From CAVRXQ01 sp963725215 (GTDB taxonomy: Bacteria > Actinomycetota > Acidimicrobiia > Acidimicrobiales > Bog-793), in assembly GCA_963725215.1 (NCBI GenBank), contig CAVRXQ010000002.1:620001-684000 (forward strand): DNA of 64,000 nucleotides, read 5' to 3'. Positions 29,601 through 36,920 of the stretch are shown one piece after another. Position 1 is the first letter of the stretch, and each line of letters starts with the position of its first letter. Both the position numbers and the translations under genes were made by a program. The notes beneath the pieces were generated by a model, which saw only the letters and a program-made list of their open reading frames with translations, was not told the DNA's origin and ran no database searches.

Positions 29601-30053
29601 CGCGGCGAGCACGACTAGGTGCGTCGCTTGCGGGTCGATCGCCCCGGCGCGCTCTTCTGCGCGGCGCAACCCGTTACAGGGAAGCGACAGCTCGGCGCCG
29701 AACACCGTCGGGAGCGCGAGCTCCCTCGCCGCCTCGGCGAAGCGGACCACCCCGTAAAGCCCGTCGTGGTCGGTGAGCGCGAGTGCCTCGAGCCCGAGTC
29801 GCGCCGCTTCGACCGCCAGGTCCTCGGGGTTCGAGGCGCCGTCTAAGAAGCTGAAGTTCGAGTGGCAGTGCAGCTCGGCGTACGCGACCCCGCCCGGCGG
29901 GTCCTTGCGCACGACCGGCGGGAGGTCGAGCTCGTGGCCTGCAACGCCGGGCGCGACCCCGGCGAGCAGCTGCTCGGATCGCCGGGCCGGGAGGCGCCCC
30001 GACAGGCGCCGCTCGAGCTCGGACCAGGGGATGATCGGGTTGAAAGAGCTGAT
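26682..30053 (-). CDS. dnaE2: Error-prone DNA polymerase III alpha subunit DnaE2
   Basis: About 1,123 residues; the mutasome polymerase for SOS translesion synthesis with ImuA' and ImuB. The PHP domain has ELHCHSNFSFLDGAS and LTDHDGLYG. The polymerase core has RGSAANSAVCYALSITNADA and the catalytic acids in PDIDLDIESGRRDEVI; later come FPESHSVSFAYLVYSS and the DnaE2-type NSQPMGFWSPQ. The C-terminal OB domain has GIVTHRQRPSTAGGTIFLNL. The conserved start region reads SSFNPIIPWSELERRLSGR, but no ATG, GTG or TTG is in frame near it. I use ATC 30053, placed relative to the LexA box exactly as in imuA'; the nearest canonical in-frame start is GTG 30134, upstream of the box. Confidence 0.95.
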   Translation of the reverse strand: MSSFNPIIPWSELERRLSGRLPARRSEQLLAGVAPGVAGHELDLPPVVRKDPPGGVAYAELHCHSNFSFLDGASNPEDLAVEAARLGLEALALTDHDGLYGVVRFAEAARELALPTVFGAELSLPCNGLRRAEERAGAIDPQATHLVVLAADPEGYARLSTAISRAQLAGGEKGRPAFSLDALANAHGGHWYVLTGCRHGAVPAALVDGGPQAAARELASLIEAFGSEHLFVELTDHNTPLDNARNDALAELAVSAGVGLVATGNVHYATPSAYPLATALSAVRARRSLDEVDGYLPPWACAPLRSGLEQQRRFARYPGAVELAAELGHACAFDLRLVAPELPPYPVPDGSSEVAYLRALAYDGAMRRYGPRDQERVPGAWSAIDRELEIIEALGFPGYFLVVWDIVEFCKKNNIFCQGRGSAANSAVCYALSITNADAVALGLLFERFLSPARDGPPDIDLDIESGRRDEVIAYVYDRYGREHAAKVANVITYRPRSAVRDAARALGYPPGAPDKWAEHLGGSFVSSLAEPSRNGARAEATAADLGIPEDVAQLAAAMEGMPRHLGIHSGGMVICDRPVVEVCPVEWARREGRSVLQWDKEDCAAAGLVKFDLLGLGMLEALHRMVDLVASFFGQQVDLALIPQEDAVYEMLSQADSMGVFQVESRAQMATLPRLAPKVFYDLVVEVALIRPGPIQGGSVHPYLRRRAGEEEVAYLHPLLKGALEKTLGVPLFQEQLMQMAIDVAGFSAAEADQLRQAMGSKRSAERMERLRGRLYRGMEERGIEGDVADAIYSQLAAFANFGFPESHSVSFAYLVYSSAWFKLHYPQAFLAALLNSQPMGFWSPQSLVQDARRHGVVTLRPGVNASAAGSTLVAHDEGAGGAAVRLGLSEVRGIGESLAEQIADGAPYESIDDLARRARPNTAELESLASAGALDDLPPVAGAKPSGGRGARRAALWAAGALAGGRPDRLPGTVPGVIAPTLPEMSAVEELAADLFSIGISPDDHPVAPARTFLRQRGVVPAADLQEREAGRILVAGIVTHRQRPSTAGGTIFLNLEDETGVVNVICSPGLWTRYRGEATSAPALIVRGRLEGEGVARSVVAERLEVLELPTRAGKARNFR

Positions 30054-30066
30054 TGCGACGACAATA

Positions 30067-30081
30067 CGAACATACGTTCGA
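30067..30081 (-). promoter_or_regulatory. LexA (SOS) box of dnaE2
   Basis: On the minus strand GAAC-GTAT-GTTC flanked by TC and G, the actinobacterial LexA consensus GAAC-N4-GTTC. It lies in the 67 bases between the end of the amidase gene and the first conserved DnaE2 residues, so dnaE2 has its own damage-inducible promoter. Confidence 0.88.
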
Positions 30082-30120
30082 TCTTTCCAGACGCCACCAC
30101 CTGGGGTTTTGGCGACTGGA

Positions 30121-31656
30121 TCACGAGGGCACACCCCGCTGGCTGAAGCCCGGCCGCAACGCCATGCCGAGCGCGGCCTCGAGCCCCGACGCGCACTCGA
30201 TGAGCGTCGCCTCAGACCACGCCCGCCCCAAGAACGAAAGGCCGATCGGCAAGCCGGCCACGGTGCCGATCGGGACGGTGAGCGATGGATACCCGGCGAC
30301 GGCGGCGATTGAATACCCCGCGCCCAAGAAGGTGTCACCGTTGACGTGATCGATCAACCACGCGGGACCAGTCGAGAGCACCGCCAGCGCGTCGAGTTGA
30401 TCGTGCTCGCACGCGAAGTCGATCCCCTGAGCGCGCGCTTGTTCGAGACAGCGCGCCCGTGCCTCTTTGTACGCCGAATCGCTGAGCGGGCCCGTGCGCG
30501 CCGAGCGTTCGAGGAGTTCTTGACCAAAAAGCGAAAGCTCCGCGTCCGCGTGCTCGAGATTGAACGAGATCACCTCGTCGAGAGAGCGTGGTCCCGACCC
30601 TGACTGTTCTGCACGATCCGCCAGGTAGCGGTCGATCCCGTCGTGGAACTCGTAACACAACACGGTGAGCTCGTCTTCGGACGAACGAAGCGATTCGGCT
30701 CCGGGGATTGTCACGGGATCGATGACCGTCGCGCCGGCGTCTTGTAACGCGCTCAACGCAAGATCGAAGCATTGATCGGCGCGCGGGTGGTATCCGGAGA
30801 ATCCGTCGCGGGGGATCCCGATGCGCTTGTTCACGAGGCCGTCGCGACGGCAATGTGTCGAAAAATCGACGGCGAACCCGTCGGGACGCGACGCGTTGAC
30901 GCGATCGGTCGTGGTCTCAGCCGAGAGCACCGATAACAACGCGGCCGCGTCGGCAACCGAACGCGCCATCGGTCCCGCGGTGTCCTGGCTCTCCGCGATC
31001 GGGATGATGCCCGCCCCGTCCAAAAGACCGACGGTCGGTTTGATGCCGACGATTCCGCAAACCGCCGACGGACTCAGGATCGAGCCGTCGGTCTCGGTCG
31101 CGATCGAAAGTGGCGACAGGCCGGCGGCGACGGAAACCGCCGACCCCGAGGAAGAGCCGCTCGGCGAGCGCTCGAGCGCGTGCGGATTGCGCGTCTGTCC
31201 GCCGACCGCGCTCCACCCTGAGCTCGACTTCTCGGAGCGGAAGTTCGCCCACTCCGAGAGGTTCGTCTTTCCGAGGATGACCATTCCCGCCTCGCGAAGC
31301 GACGTCACGACTGCGGCGTCGGCATGCGGGGGCGTCGACAGTGCGAGCGACCCTGCGGTCGACACGAACCGAGAGGTTTCGAGGTTGTCCTTCACGACGA
31401 TCGGAATCCCGTGCAGCGGTGAGCGCACCATCCCGGATTGGCGCTCCCGATCGCGCGCCTTTGCGGACTCGATCGCGTCGGGGGCGACGGCGAGCATCGA
31501 GCGCAGCGTCGGACCCGATCCGTCGATGGCGTCGATACGGGAGATCAGCGTGCCGGTGAGCTCCATGCTCGTCGTCTCGCCCTTTTCGAGCGCTCGTCGC
31601 AACGACGCGAGATCGGCGTACGCGAACTCTTCGCTTTTTTGATGTGGATCGCTCAT
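30121..31656 (-). CDS. Amidase-signature family amidohydrolase
   Basis: A 511-residue amidase-signature enzyme that hydrolyses an amide of unknown identity. The Ser-Ser-Lys triad is present: Lys in HGIPIVVKDNLE, the cis-Ser in SPSGSSSGSAVSVAAGL, and the nucleophile Ser in IATETDGSILSPSAVCG. GKTNLSEWANFRS and VGIKPTVGLLDGAGIIPIA are also conserved; the pattern is close to the amidases annotated as GatA-like or peptide amidases, but no GatB/GatC is nearby. It sits between imuB and dnaE2 on the same strand and has no SOS box of its own, so imuA'-imuB transcripts may read into it. Confidence 0.9.
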   Translation of the reverse strand: MSDPHQKSEEFAYADLASLRRALEKGETTSMELTGTLISRIDAIDGSGPTLRSMLAVAPDAIESAKARDRERQSGMVRSPLHGIPIVVKDNLETSRFVSTAGSLALSTPPHADAAVVTSLREAGMVILGKTNLSEWANFRSEKSSSGWSAVGGQTRNPHALERSPSGSSSGSAVSVAAGLSPLSIATETDGSILSPSAVCGIVGIKPTVGLLDGAGIIPIAESQDTAGPMARSVADAAALLSVLSAETTTDRVNASRPDGFAVDFSTHCRRDGLVNKRIGIPRDGFSGYHPRADQCFDLALSALQDAGATVIDPVTIPGAESLRSSEDELTVLCYEFHDGIDRYLADRAEQSGSGPRSLDEVISFNLEHADAELSLFGQELLERSARTGPLSDSAYKEARARCLEQARAQGIDFACEHDQLDALAVLSTGPAWLIDHVNGDTFLGAGYSIAAVAGYPSLTVPIGTVAGLPIGLSFLGRAWSEATLIECASGLEAALGMALRPGFSQRGVPS

Positions 31657-31719
31657 CTCGTCCTCGTGATCTCGCGCGTCATCGCTGAGTCTTGTCGATG
31701 CGCGCTGGCACGTGTGCGG

Positions 31720-33333
31720 TCAGTCGTAGGTGCCCTCGACAATCCAGCCGCCGCGCTCGAGCGAGACGAGGTGCGCATGACCGGCTTCGGTGACGACCTG
31801 GAAACGCGCGCGACGGCGTTGCGCGCGCCGGTCCCACCAGCGCTCATCGATCGGCCACGGTCCCGCCCATCCGAAAAGCTGGATGGCCGCGGCACGGCCG
31901 ATCGCAAGGCTCGCCGGCTTCCCCGTCGGCTGTCCGCGGCCGTCGACGCCGATGTGGTTGCCGCGCGCATCGAGGAGTTCTGCTGGGGGCGGATTGGCAA
32001 AGACGACGGTCGGGTTCAAAGGAGGGAGCTGTCCCGGCCAGGGGCTCGCGGCATCGGACTTGTCGGGCAAGGGGTCACCGGCCGGGACGAGACGGACGCG
32101 CTCTTTCGGTCCGCGTCCGCCGACGAGCAGGGGAAAAACGACCTCTTCCGCACCGAGCAGGCTCTGGACACGCGCGAGGGCGCGCGCCGCACGTTCAGGA
32201 TCACCGCGACGGCCCCACAGTTCGAGCTGCCGACCGACGTCGGGAGTCACCTCGATCGGGTCGAGGCGAAGACGAATGACCCCTCCGCCCTCGTCCTCCT
32301 GCGAGCACGTGGAGCCGCGCGCCTGGGTGATCCACGCCTCCATCTGGAGACGGAGCCGCTCCACGACAAGGGCGGGGTGTACCGCGGCGTCGTTCACCCA
32401 GCGGCGGACGAGACGCTCGCCTCCTGACAATTCGACCTCGATCTCGACCAGGGTGCAGGCGAGGCCGTCTTCGGCGAGTTCGCCTGCCAGGCGCTCGGCG
32501 AGTTCGCGAACACAGAAAGCAGCAGCTTCCACGGCAGATGCAGGCTGCTCGAGCACCGTCTCGACTGATCGTGATCCTTGGTTTCGACGCGACCCGCGTA
32601 ATGCACCGTCTTTTCCGCGCGCGAGCAAATGTGCTCGCGCGCCATCACGACCGAAGCGCGCGAGCACATCTGCTTCGTCGAGCGCGGCGAAGGCTCCGAG
32701 GGTCGTCACCCCGAGGCGACCGAGCAGATCCGAGAGCTCGGGACGCTCGAGACATTCGACGCCGAAGGGCGCCAAGAACGCGGCGCTCTCATTCGCTGGG
32801 ACGATCTCCCCGCAGCGCGCGGCGAGCGTCGCGGCAAACCGACCGTCCGCGATGCCGATGCGCCACCACGATCCGGTGAGCGAGGTGTGCTCCGCAACAC
32901 CAGTGCGTTTTGTACAGGGACCGACACGGTTTGCGAGCGCGTCCAGCGCAGCACCTACTGATGCGGCGAGTGACTCCTCGCCACCGAAGTAGCGCGCCGG
33001 ACCGCGTACCGGAAAGGCCGCCCACCCAGGACGATCGACGACGACGTCAGCGCCGAAATCAGAGAGCGCGGCGGCGACAAGCTCGAAGGCACGCGACTCC
33101 CCTCCCGGATCTTCCGCGCGCACGACGAGACCGGGACAGCACGACACCGCCTCGCGCTGGCGCTGATTGGTGCGCACGCCACAAGCGCGCGTGGCTCGCG
33201 ACACCGCGACGACCATTCCGCTCACAGTGACGGCCACCAGGTCGTTGGGACCGAAGCCCGCCGCGGTCACCGGCCAGTCCGGACAGACGACGACGAGCGT
33301 CCGCTCGACCGAGGGAACGCGCCTCGTGCTCAC
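31720..33333 (-). CDS. imuB: ImuB, catalytically inactive Y-family polymerase homologue
   Basis: A 537-residue mutasome scaffold that links DnaE2 to the beta clamp. The Y-family layout is visible (VERTLVVVCPDWPVTAAGF, then SRATRACGVRTNQRQREA, GPARYFGG, and a helix-hairpin region LLGRLGVTTLGAFAALD). The catalytic acids are missing: the first motif has VCPDWPV instead of DMDAFF, and the palm region reads DRPGWAAF with no DE pair. This is normal for ImuB. The middle to C-terminal little-finger and tail regions follow. Start GTG 33333 overlaps the imuA' stop by four bases. Confidence 0.92.
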   Translation of the reverse strand: MSTRRVPSVERTLVVVCPDWPVTAAGFGPNDLVAVTVSGMVVAVSRATRACGVRTNQRQREAVSCCPGLVVRAEDPGGESRAFELVAAALSDFGADVVVDRPGWAAFPVRGPARYFGGEESLAASVGAALDALANRVGPCTKRTGVAEHTSLTGSWWRIGIADGRFAATLAARCGEIVPANESAAFLAPFGVECLERPELSDLLGRLGVTTLGAFAALDEADVLARFGRDGARAHLLARGKDGALRGSRRNQGSRSVETVLEQPASAVEAAAFCVRELAERLAGELAEDGLACTLVEIEVELSGGERLVRRWVNDAAVHPALVVERLRLQMEAWITQARGSTCSQEDEGGGVIRLRLDPIEVTPDVGRQLELWGRRGDPERAARALARVQSLLGAEEVVFPLLVGGRGPKERVRLVPAGDPLPDKSDAASPWPGQLPPLNPTVVFANPPPAELLDARGNHIGVDGRGQPTGKPASLAIGRAAAIQLFGWAGPWPIDERWWDRRAQRRRARFQVVTEAGHAHLVSLERGGWIVEGTYD

Positions 33334-34070
33334 CGCACAGCGATCTCTTCACGCCGCACCGGCGGAAGGGAACCTGCGGTGACCGTCGAGATCGCGGGGG
33401 CGCTCCCCGCTTTCAACCAGAACGACGCGCGCAGCGTGCGCGGCGTCGCAGATCGGCGGGTCGCGACGACGTCGATGTAGCGATGAGCCAGTCGCCCGGT
33501 GCCGGGAGCGAGGCCGCCGAAAGTGCTCCCCGCGACCTCGATGCGCACGTCCACTCCTTCAGCAACCGGGCGAGGAAACGACGCGACGGCGAGCGAACCG
33601 GAGAGAACGACGAGAACCGACCGGCGTTCGCGCGCCCTCGCCGTGAGGCGGCGGAGCTCGGCTACCGAGGTATCGGCCGGAGCGAGGACGACGTCGCAAC
33701 CGTCCAAGAGCGCGGCGACGATCGGGGCCAGCTTGGAGCCGGGACGGGGAACGAGGGCGAGGCGATCGAGCGCCACGCCGAGCTCGGCTGCCGCGACGAC
33801 TCCGAGGTCGGCCATCCCCACCGCGGCGCACCACGCTCCCTCGGTGCTCGCCTGAGCGATGAGGGAACACGCGAGCGCCGTCACACCTGCGTGACCGACC
33901 GTCGAGATCGCGACCGTGCTCCCCCGCCTGAGCCCGGGGGTACCGAGCAGCTCGGTGAAGGCGGGCGCCACCGGCAACAGCTCGTCACGTGCGAGGACGG
34001 TCGGTCGCAGTCGGTCAGCGAGGAGGCGTGGCGAGGTGGCCGAGGCGGGCGCTGGCGACCTGAGAGTCAC
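33330..34070 (-). CDS. imuA': ImuA' (RecA-like mutasome accessory protein)
   Basis: A 246-residue partner of ImuB and DnaE2. It has the degenerate RecA-like fold of the actinobacterial ImuA' type: LRRGSTVAISTVGHAGVTALA replaces a P-loop, followed by GAWCAAVGMADLGVVAAAELG and LDRLALVPRPG. I chose GTG 34070 because the LexA box lies immediately upstream; the open frame extends to ATG 34121, but that start would put the operator inside the gene. No Shine-Dalgarno precedes the GTG, so the mRNA may be leaderless or nearly so. First gene of the SOS-regulated imuA'-imuB unit. Confidence 0.87.
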   Translation of the reverse strand: MTLRSPAPASATSPRLLADRLRPTVLARDELLPVAPAFTELLGTPGLRRGSTVAISTVGHAGVTALACSLIAQASTEGAWCAAVGMADLGVVAAAELGVALDRLALVPRPGSKLAPIVAALLDGCDVVLAPADTSVAELRRLTARARERRSVLVVLSGSLAVASFPRPVAEGVDVRIEVAGSTFGGLAPGTGRLAHRYIDVVATRRSATPRTLRASFWLKAGSAPAISTVTAGSLPPVRREEIAVR

Positions 34071-34082
34071 CGACGGAGCATA

Positions 34083-34098
34083 TCGAACATATGTTCGA
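34083..34098 (-). promoter_or_regulatory. LexA (SOS) box of imuA'-imuB
   Basis: A perfect 16-base palindrome TCGAACATATGTTCGA with the GAAC-N4-GTTC actinobacterial LexA core. It ends 13 bases before the GTG start of imuA', consistent with repression of a short-leader or leaderless promoter. Confidence 0.93.
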
Positions 34099-34196
34099 CC
34101 GTCCTGTCGGAAAGTCTCCATCCACTCAATTCAGTCGGATCCGTACGTGTTCGCTTCTTGTGTGCATCCGAACAACGAACAGCTGCCGAGGAGCTC

Positions 34197-34907
34197 CTAA
34201 CCTTCGGTCGCCGCGACAGGAGCGATCAAAGCCGGGTCCTTGTACTCCACCCTCCCGACACGCCGATCGACGGGCACGAACGAGAGCGTGCCCTCCTCGG
34301 CGGGGCGGAGCAGACCCTCGAGTTCGTCTGGCTCGGACAGCTCGTCGCCGATCCACAACTCGAGCGCGTCTTGCTCTAGGACCACCGGCATCCGGTCGTG
34401 AACCGCCGAAACCTCTTTGTTCGCGTCGGTCGTGATGATCGTGCAAGAGCGCAGCCAGCTTCGGTCCCTGTTCTCAGCGGACCGATCACGCCATACCTCC
34501 CACAACCCCGCGAACGCCATCGGTTCATTGTCGGCACGAGTGAAGTAGAAGGGTTGCCGCTTCCCGTTCCCGTCTTTTCGCCACTCGTAGAACCCGTCAG
34601 CGATCACCGCGAGACGGCGCGCTTCAAAAGCGGCGCGATACGACGGCTTCGTCGCGATCGACTCTGCTCTCGCGTTGAACATCCGACTTCCGACCGACAG
34701 ATCCTTCGCCCACGACGGAACAAGCCCCCACCGGAATTCATCGAGGACACGACCGTGCTCTTCTTCTTCCACGAGTCCGAGCGCCGTCTCCGTCGGTGCG
34801 ACGTTGTAACTCGGCCGATAGTCGTCGCGCACACCAGGGGCGAGCCTTGCTTCGAAGAAGCTCAGGAGTTCATCGATCGGGGTCGCGAGGACGTACCGGC
34901 CACACAT
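34197..34907 (-). CDS. SOS-response-associated peptidase SRAP (HMCES/YedK)
   Basis: A 236-residue protein that crosslinks to abasic sites in single-stranded DNA through its N-terminal cysteine. Features: MCGRYVLATP with catalytic Cys2 exposed after Met removal, NVAPTE, WGLVPSWAKD, the Asn/Arg motif MFNARAESI, the Glu in GFYEWRK and the His in VHDRMPVVL. All active-site residues are present. It is directly upstream of the imuA' promoter on the same strand, a meaningful neighbourhood for abasic-site tolerance, though I see no LexA box in front of it. Confidence 0.94.
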   Translation of the reverse strand: MCGRYVLATPIDELLSFFEARLAPGVRDDYRPSYNVAPTETALGLVEEEEHGRVLDEFRWGLVPSWAKDLSVGSRMFNARAESIATKPSYRAAFEARRLAVIADGFYEWRKDGNGKRQPFYFTRADNEPMAFAGLWEVWRDRSAENRDRSWLRSCTIITTDANKEVSAVHDRMPVVLEQDALELWIGDELSEPDELEGLLRPAEEGTLSFVPVDRRVGRVEYKDPALIAPVAATEG

Positions 34908-34925
34908 CGAAAAGACCGCCGTGCG

Positions 34926-35129
34926 TCAGGCGCGTGAGCGACGAACCAGAAACCGTGCGAGCAAGAAGACGATGACGACGATCACTACGAGCTTGAGGAT
35001 CGTCCAGACGACGCCCGCGACCGCGGTCAAAACGGCGAACGCGATGACAACGAGGACCGCGAAGGTGACGAGAACGCCGACGGCGTGGAGGGGGCGGATG
35101 TGGCGGGTTTTCTGATCGGGCTGGAGCAT
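34926..35129 (-). CDS. Small membrane protein
   Basis: A 67-residue protein with two adjoining hydrophobic helices (AVGVLVTFAVLVVIAFAVL and VVWTILKLVVIVVIVFLLA) and a basic end (RFLVRRSRA). It has a good AAAGGAC ribosome site about 8 bases before ATG 35129. It is 18 bases upstream of the SRAP gene on the same strand. No family assignment; function unknown. Confidence 0.65.
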   Translation of the reverse strand: MLQPDQKTRHIRPLHAVGVLVTFAVLVVIAFAVLTAVAGVVWTILKLVVIVVIVFLLARFLVRRSRA

Positions 35130-35220
35130 CGAACGGGTCCTTTGCTTGTTAGATGCAAGCGTACCGGCACCTAGTTCTTCGCCCCTCTCCTACCTGGGCC
35201 GACGCCGCGTCGCCGCAGCC

Positions 35221-35256
35221 GGCGCTGGCGCTGGCGCTGGCGCTGGCGCTGGCGCT
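35221..35256. repeat. Six perfect GGCGCT tandem repeats
   Basis: Six consecutive GGCGCT hexamers between the small membrane protein and the lipoprotein gene. In the plus frame they would encode Ala-Leu repeats, but they lie upstream of the well-supported start at 35351. A slippage-prone simple repeat. Confidence 0.95.
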
Positions 35257-35350
35257 GGAAGACGAGAATCTGCAGCGCACGCCGTTAGGCTCAGTTGTTC
35301 GAGATTCGATGCGACGCCGTCCTCGCGCAATGAGGAGGTATCCAATAGAT

Positions 35351-35842
35351 ATGGTGCGGATCCCGACTTCACGGGGTGCCCGACCAGGCGTTTTGGCCGT
35401 GGCGTCCCTCCTCGTCCTTTCCGGATCGCTCCTGTTATCGGCGTGCTCGTCCGGCGCAACCGGCGGCGGCCCCTCCACGGGCAAGAACGCGGTCGGACAG
35501 ATCACCGCCAACTGGACCGCGTTCTTCAAGGGCACGACGCCTGCGACCGAGAAGGCCTCTCTACTTCAGAACGGGTCGGAGTTCGTCTCGTTCATCAAGG
35601 CGCAGGCGAAAACCTCGACGGCGAAGTCGGTCACCGTGAAGGTGACGAAGGTGAAGCTCACCTCGAGGACGACGGCAACGGTGACCTACACGATCCTGCT
35701 CGGCGGCACGCCTGAGCTTTCCGGCTCGAAGGGAAAGGCGATCTTCCAAAACGGCAAATGGAAAGTCAGTGACTCGAGCTTCTGCGCGCTGTTGTCTTTG
35801 GAAGGAACCGCCTCTCAGGTGAAGGCCTGCGCGAAGTCCTAA
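35351..35842 (+). CDS. Putative lipoprotein
   Basis: A 163-residue secreted lipoprotein. The signal peptide is hydrophobic (VLAVASLLVLSGSLLLSAC) with lipobox LSAC, so Cys ~32 would be lipidated. The mature part reads GQITANWTAFFKGTTPATEKASLLQNG and later VTYTILLGGTP, then a CALLSLEG...CAKS pair of cysteines. It looks like the small alpha-beta proteins related to nuclear-transport-factor-like extracellular domains; this is a guess. AGGAGGT upstream supports ATG 35351, although the open frame extends to 35153 through the hexamer repeat. Confidence 0.72.
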   Translation: MVRIPTSRGARPGVLAVASLLVLSGSLLLSACSSGATGGGPSTGKNAVGQITANWTAFFKGTTPATEKASLLQNGSEFVSFIKAQAKTSTAKSVTVKVTKVKLTSRTTATVTYTILLGGTPELSGSKGKAIFQNGKWKVSDSSFCALLSLEGTASQVKACAKS

Positions 35843-35953
35843 CGGTAACGGGAATGCCTCGAGGAAGCACGTCCAGCTTGGCGCATTCCTAATCGGCTAA
35901 GGACGCTCGCGACCTCGAGGGGGTCCGATTCGGTCTCGTCGAGGCGGCGCTCC

Positions 35954-36868
35954 TCACTCGAGCGCGATCCCCCATGAAGCGCGAAAGCGCTCACCAGGCT
36001 CGACGACTGCGAACCCGTCTCGGCTCACAAACGCGTTCGGCGGCGCGGTCATTGGCTCGAGCGCCAGGGCGCTTCGACGTTGGGCTTCGCCGAGCGTGTC
36101 CGCCGTAAAGCACATAACGTGGGTGAAGTTCTCGTCACCCCAGACGACGACCGGGTCGGCGGCTTCCTCGGGCCAAAAACGTGCGTTCCACGTCCCATCG
36201 GACTGGCGATCGAGCTCGCTGAAGGCGTCGTCGATGACTTGACCACGAAGTGCGAGACGACTGGTTATCGAAGCGAACTCGGACTGATCTGTCGGTTCCG
36301 AATCAACCGGCAACATTCGATCGTTCACGACTACGTGGCGACGCGCAGGGATCGCGACTGAGGCGGAGTCGAGCCCAACTGACCCGGCGACGAGATACGG
36401 ATGAAACCCGAGCGCAAACGGCGCGTCCTCGTCGTCACGGTTTTCGAAGGTCGTCGACACGATGAGCGAACCGGCATCAACGCGATAGGTGACGTCGAGT
36501 TGCCACCACCATGGGTATGCCGGCTGGGGACCGAGGCGGAGCGAGCAAGAGACAGCCGACTCGTCGAGACGCTCGATGCGGAACGGAAGCCAACGGACGA
36601 TGCCGTGGATCGAGTTGTGGCGATCCGGCTCGTCCAACGGCGCGTTCGCGCGCCGAGAACCGAACCGATAGGCGCCGTCAGCGAGACGGTTCGGCCACGG
36701 CGCGAGCACTTGGCCGCGCCCTGCAGACGACATTTCGTCTTCGGAGAATCCCCAGAGAACGGGCCGGTCGTCGACCGAGAACTCGCGCAGAGTCGCTCCA
36801 ATTTCGGTGATCGTCGCTGTCGTTCCGTCCGCGACGATCACGAATTGTTCGCCGCTCGGTCGCGACAT
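35954..36868 (-). CDS. Aldose 1-epimerase family protein
   Basis: A 304-residue galactose-mutarotase-like enzyme interconverting sugar anomers. The order of motifs fits: ATITEIGATLREF, LAPWPNRLADGAYRF (the conserved Asn-Arg), NSIHGIVRWLPF (His), FALGFHPYLVAG (second His), and the general-base Glu in LALEPMTAPPNAF. The pattern is close to the actinobacterial YihR/GalM-like subgroup. Start ATG 36868, facing surE divergently with about 50 bases between them. Substrate unknown. Confidence 0.9.
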   Translation of the reverse strand: MSRPSGEQFVIVADGTTATITEIGATLREFSVDDRPVLWGFSEDEMSSAGRGQVLAPWPNRLADGAYRFGSRRANAPLDEPDRHNSIHGIVRWLPFRIERLDESAVSCSLRLGPQPAYPWWWQLDVTYRVDAGSLIVSTTFENRDDEDAPFALGFHPYLVAGSVGLDSASVAIPARRHVVVNDRMLPVDSEPTDQSEFASITSRLALRGQVIDDAFSELDRQSDGTWNARFWPEEAADPVVVWGDENFTHVMCFTADTLGEAQRRSALALEPMTAPPNAFVSRDGFAVVEPGERFRASWGIALE

Positions 36869-36920
36869 CGTCGGTATGGTACCGATGGATCGGCGACGGC
36901 TCCGGCGGAGGAGACGACTC

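Noticed and set aside
35216..35262. CRISPR-like repeat
   Set aside because: The units are contiguous hexamers without spacers; no cas genes are present.
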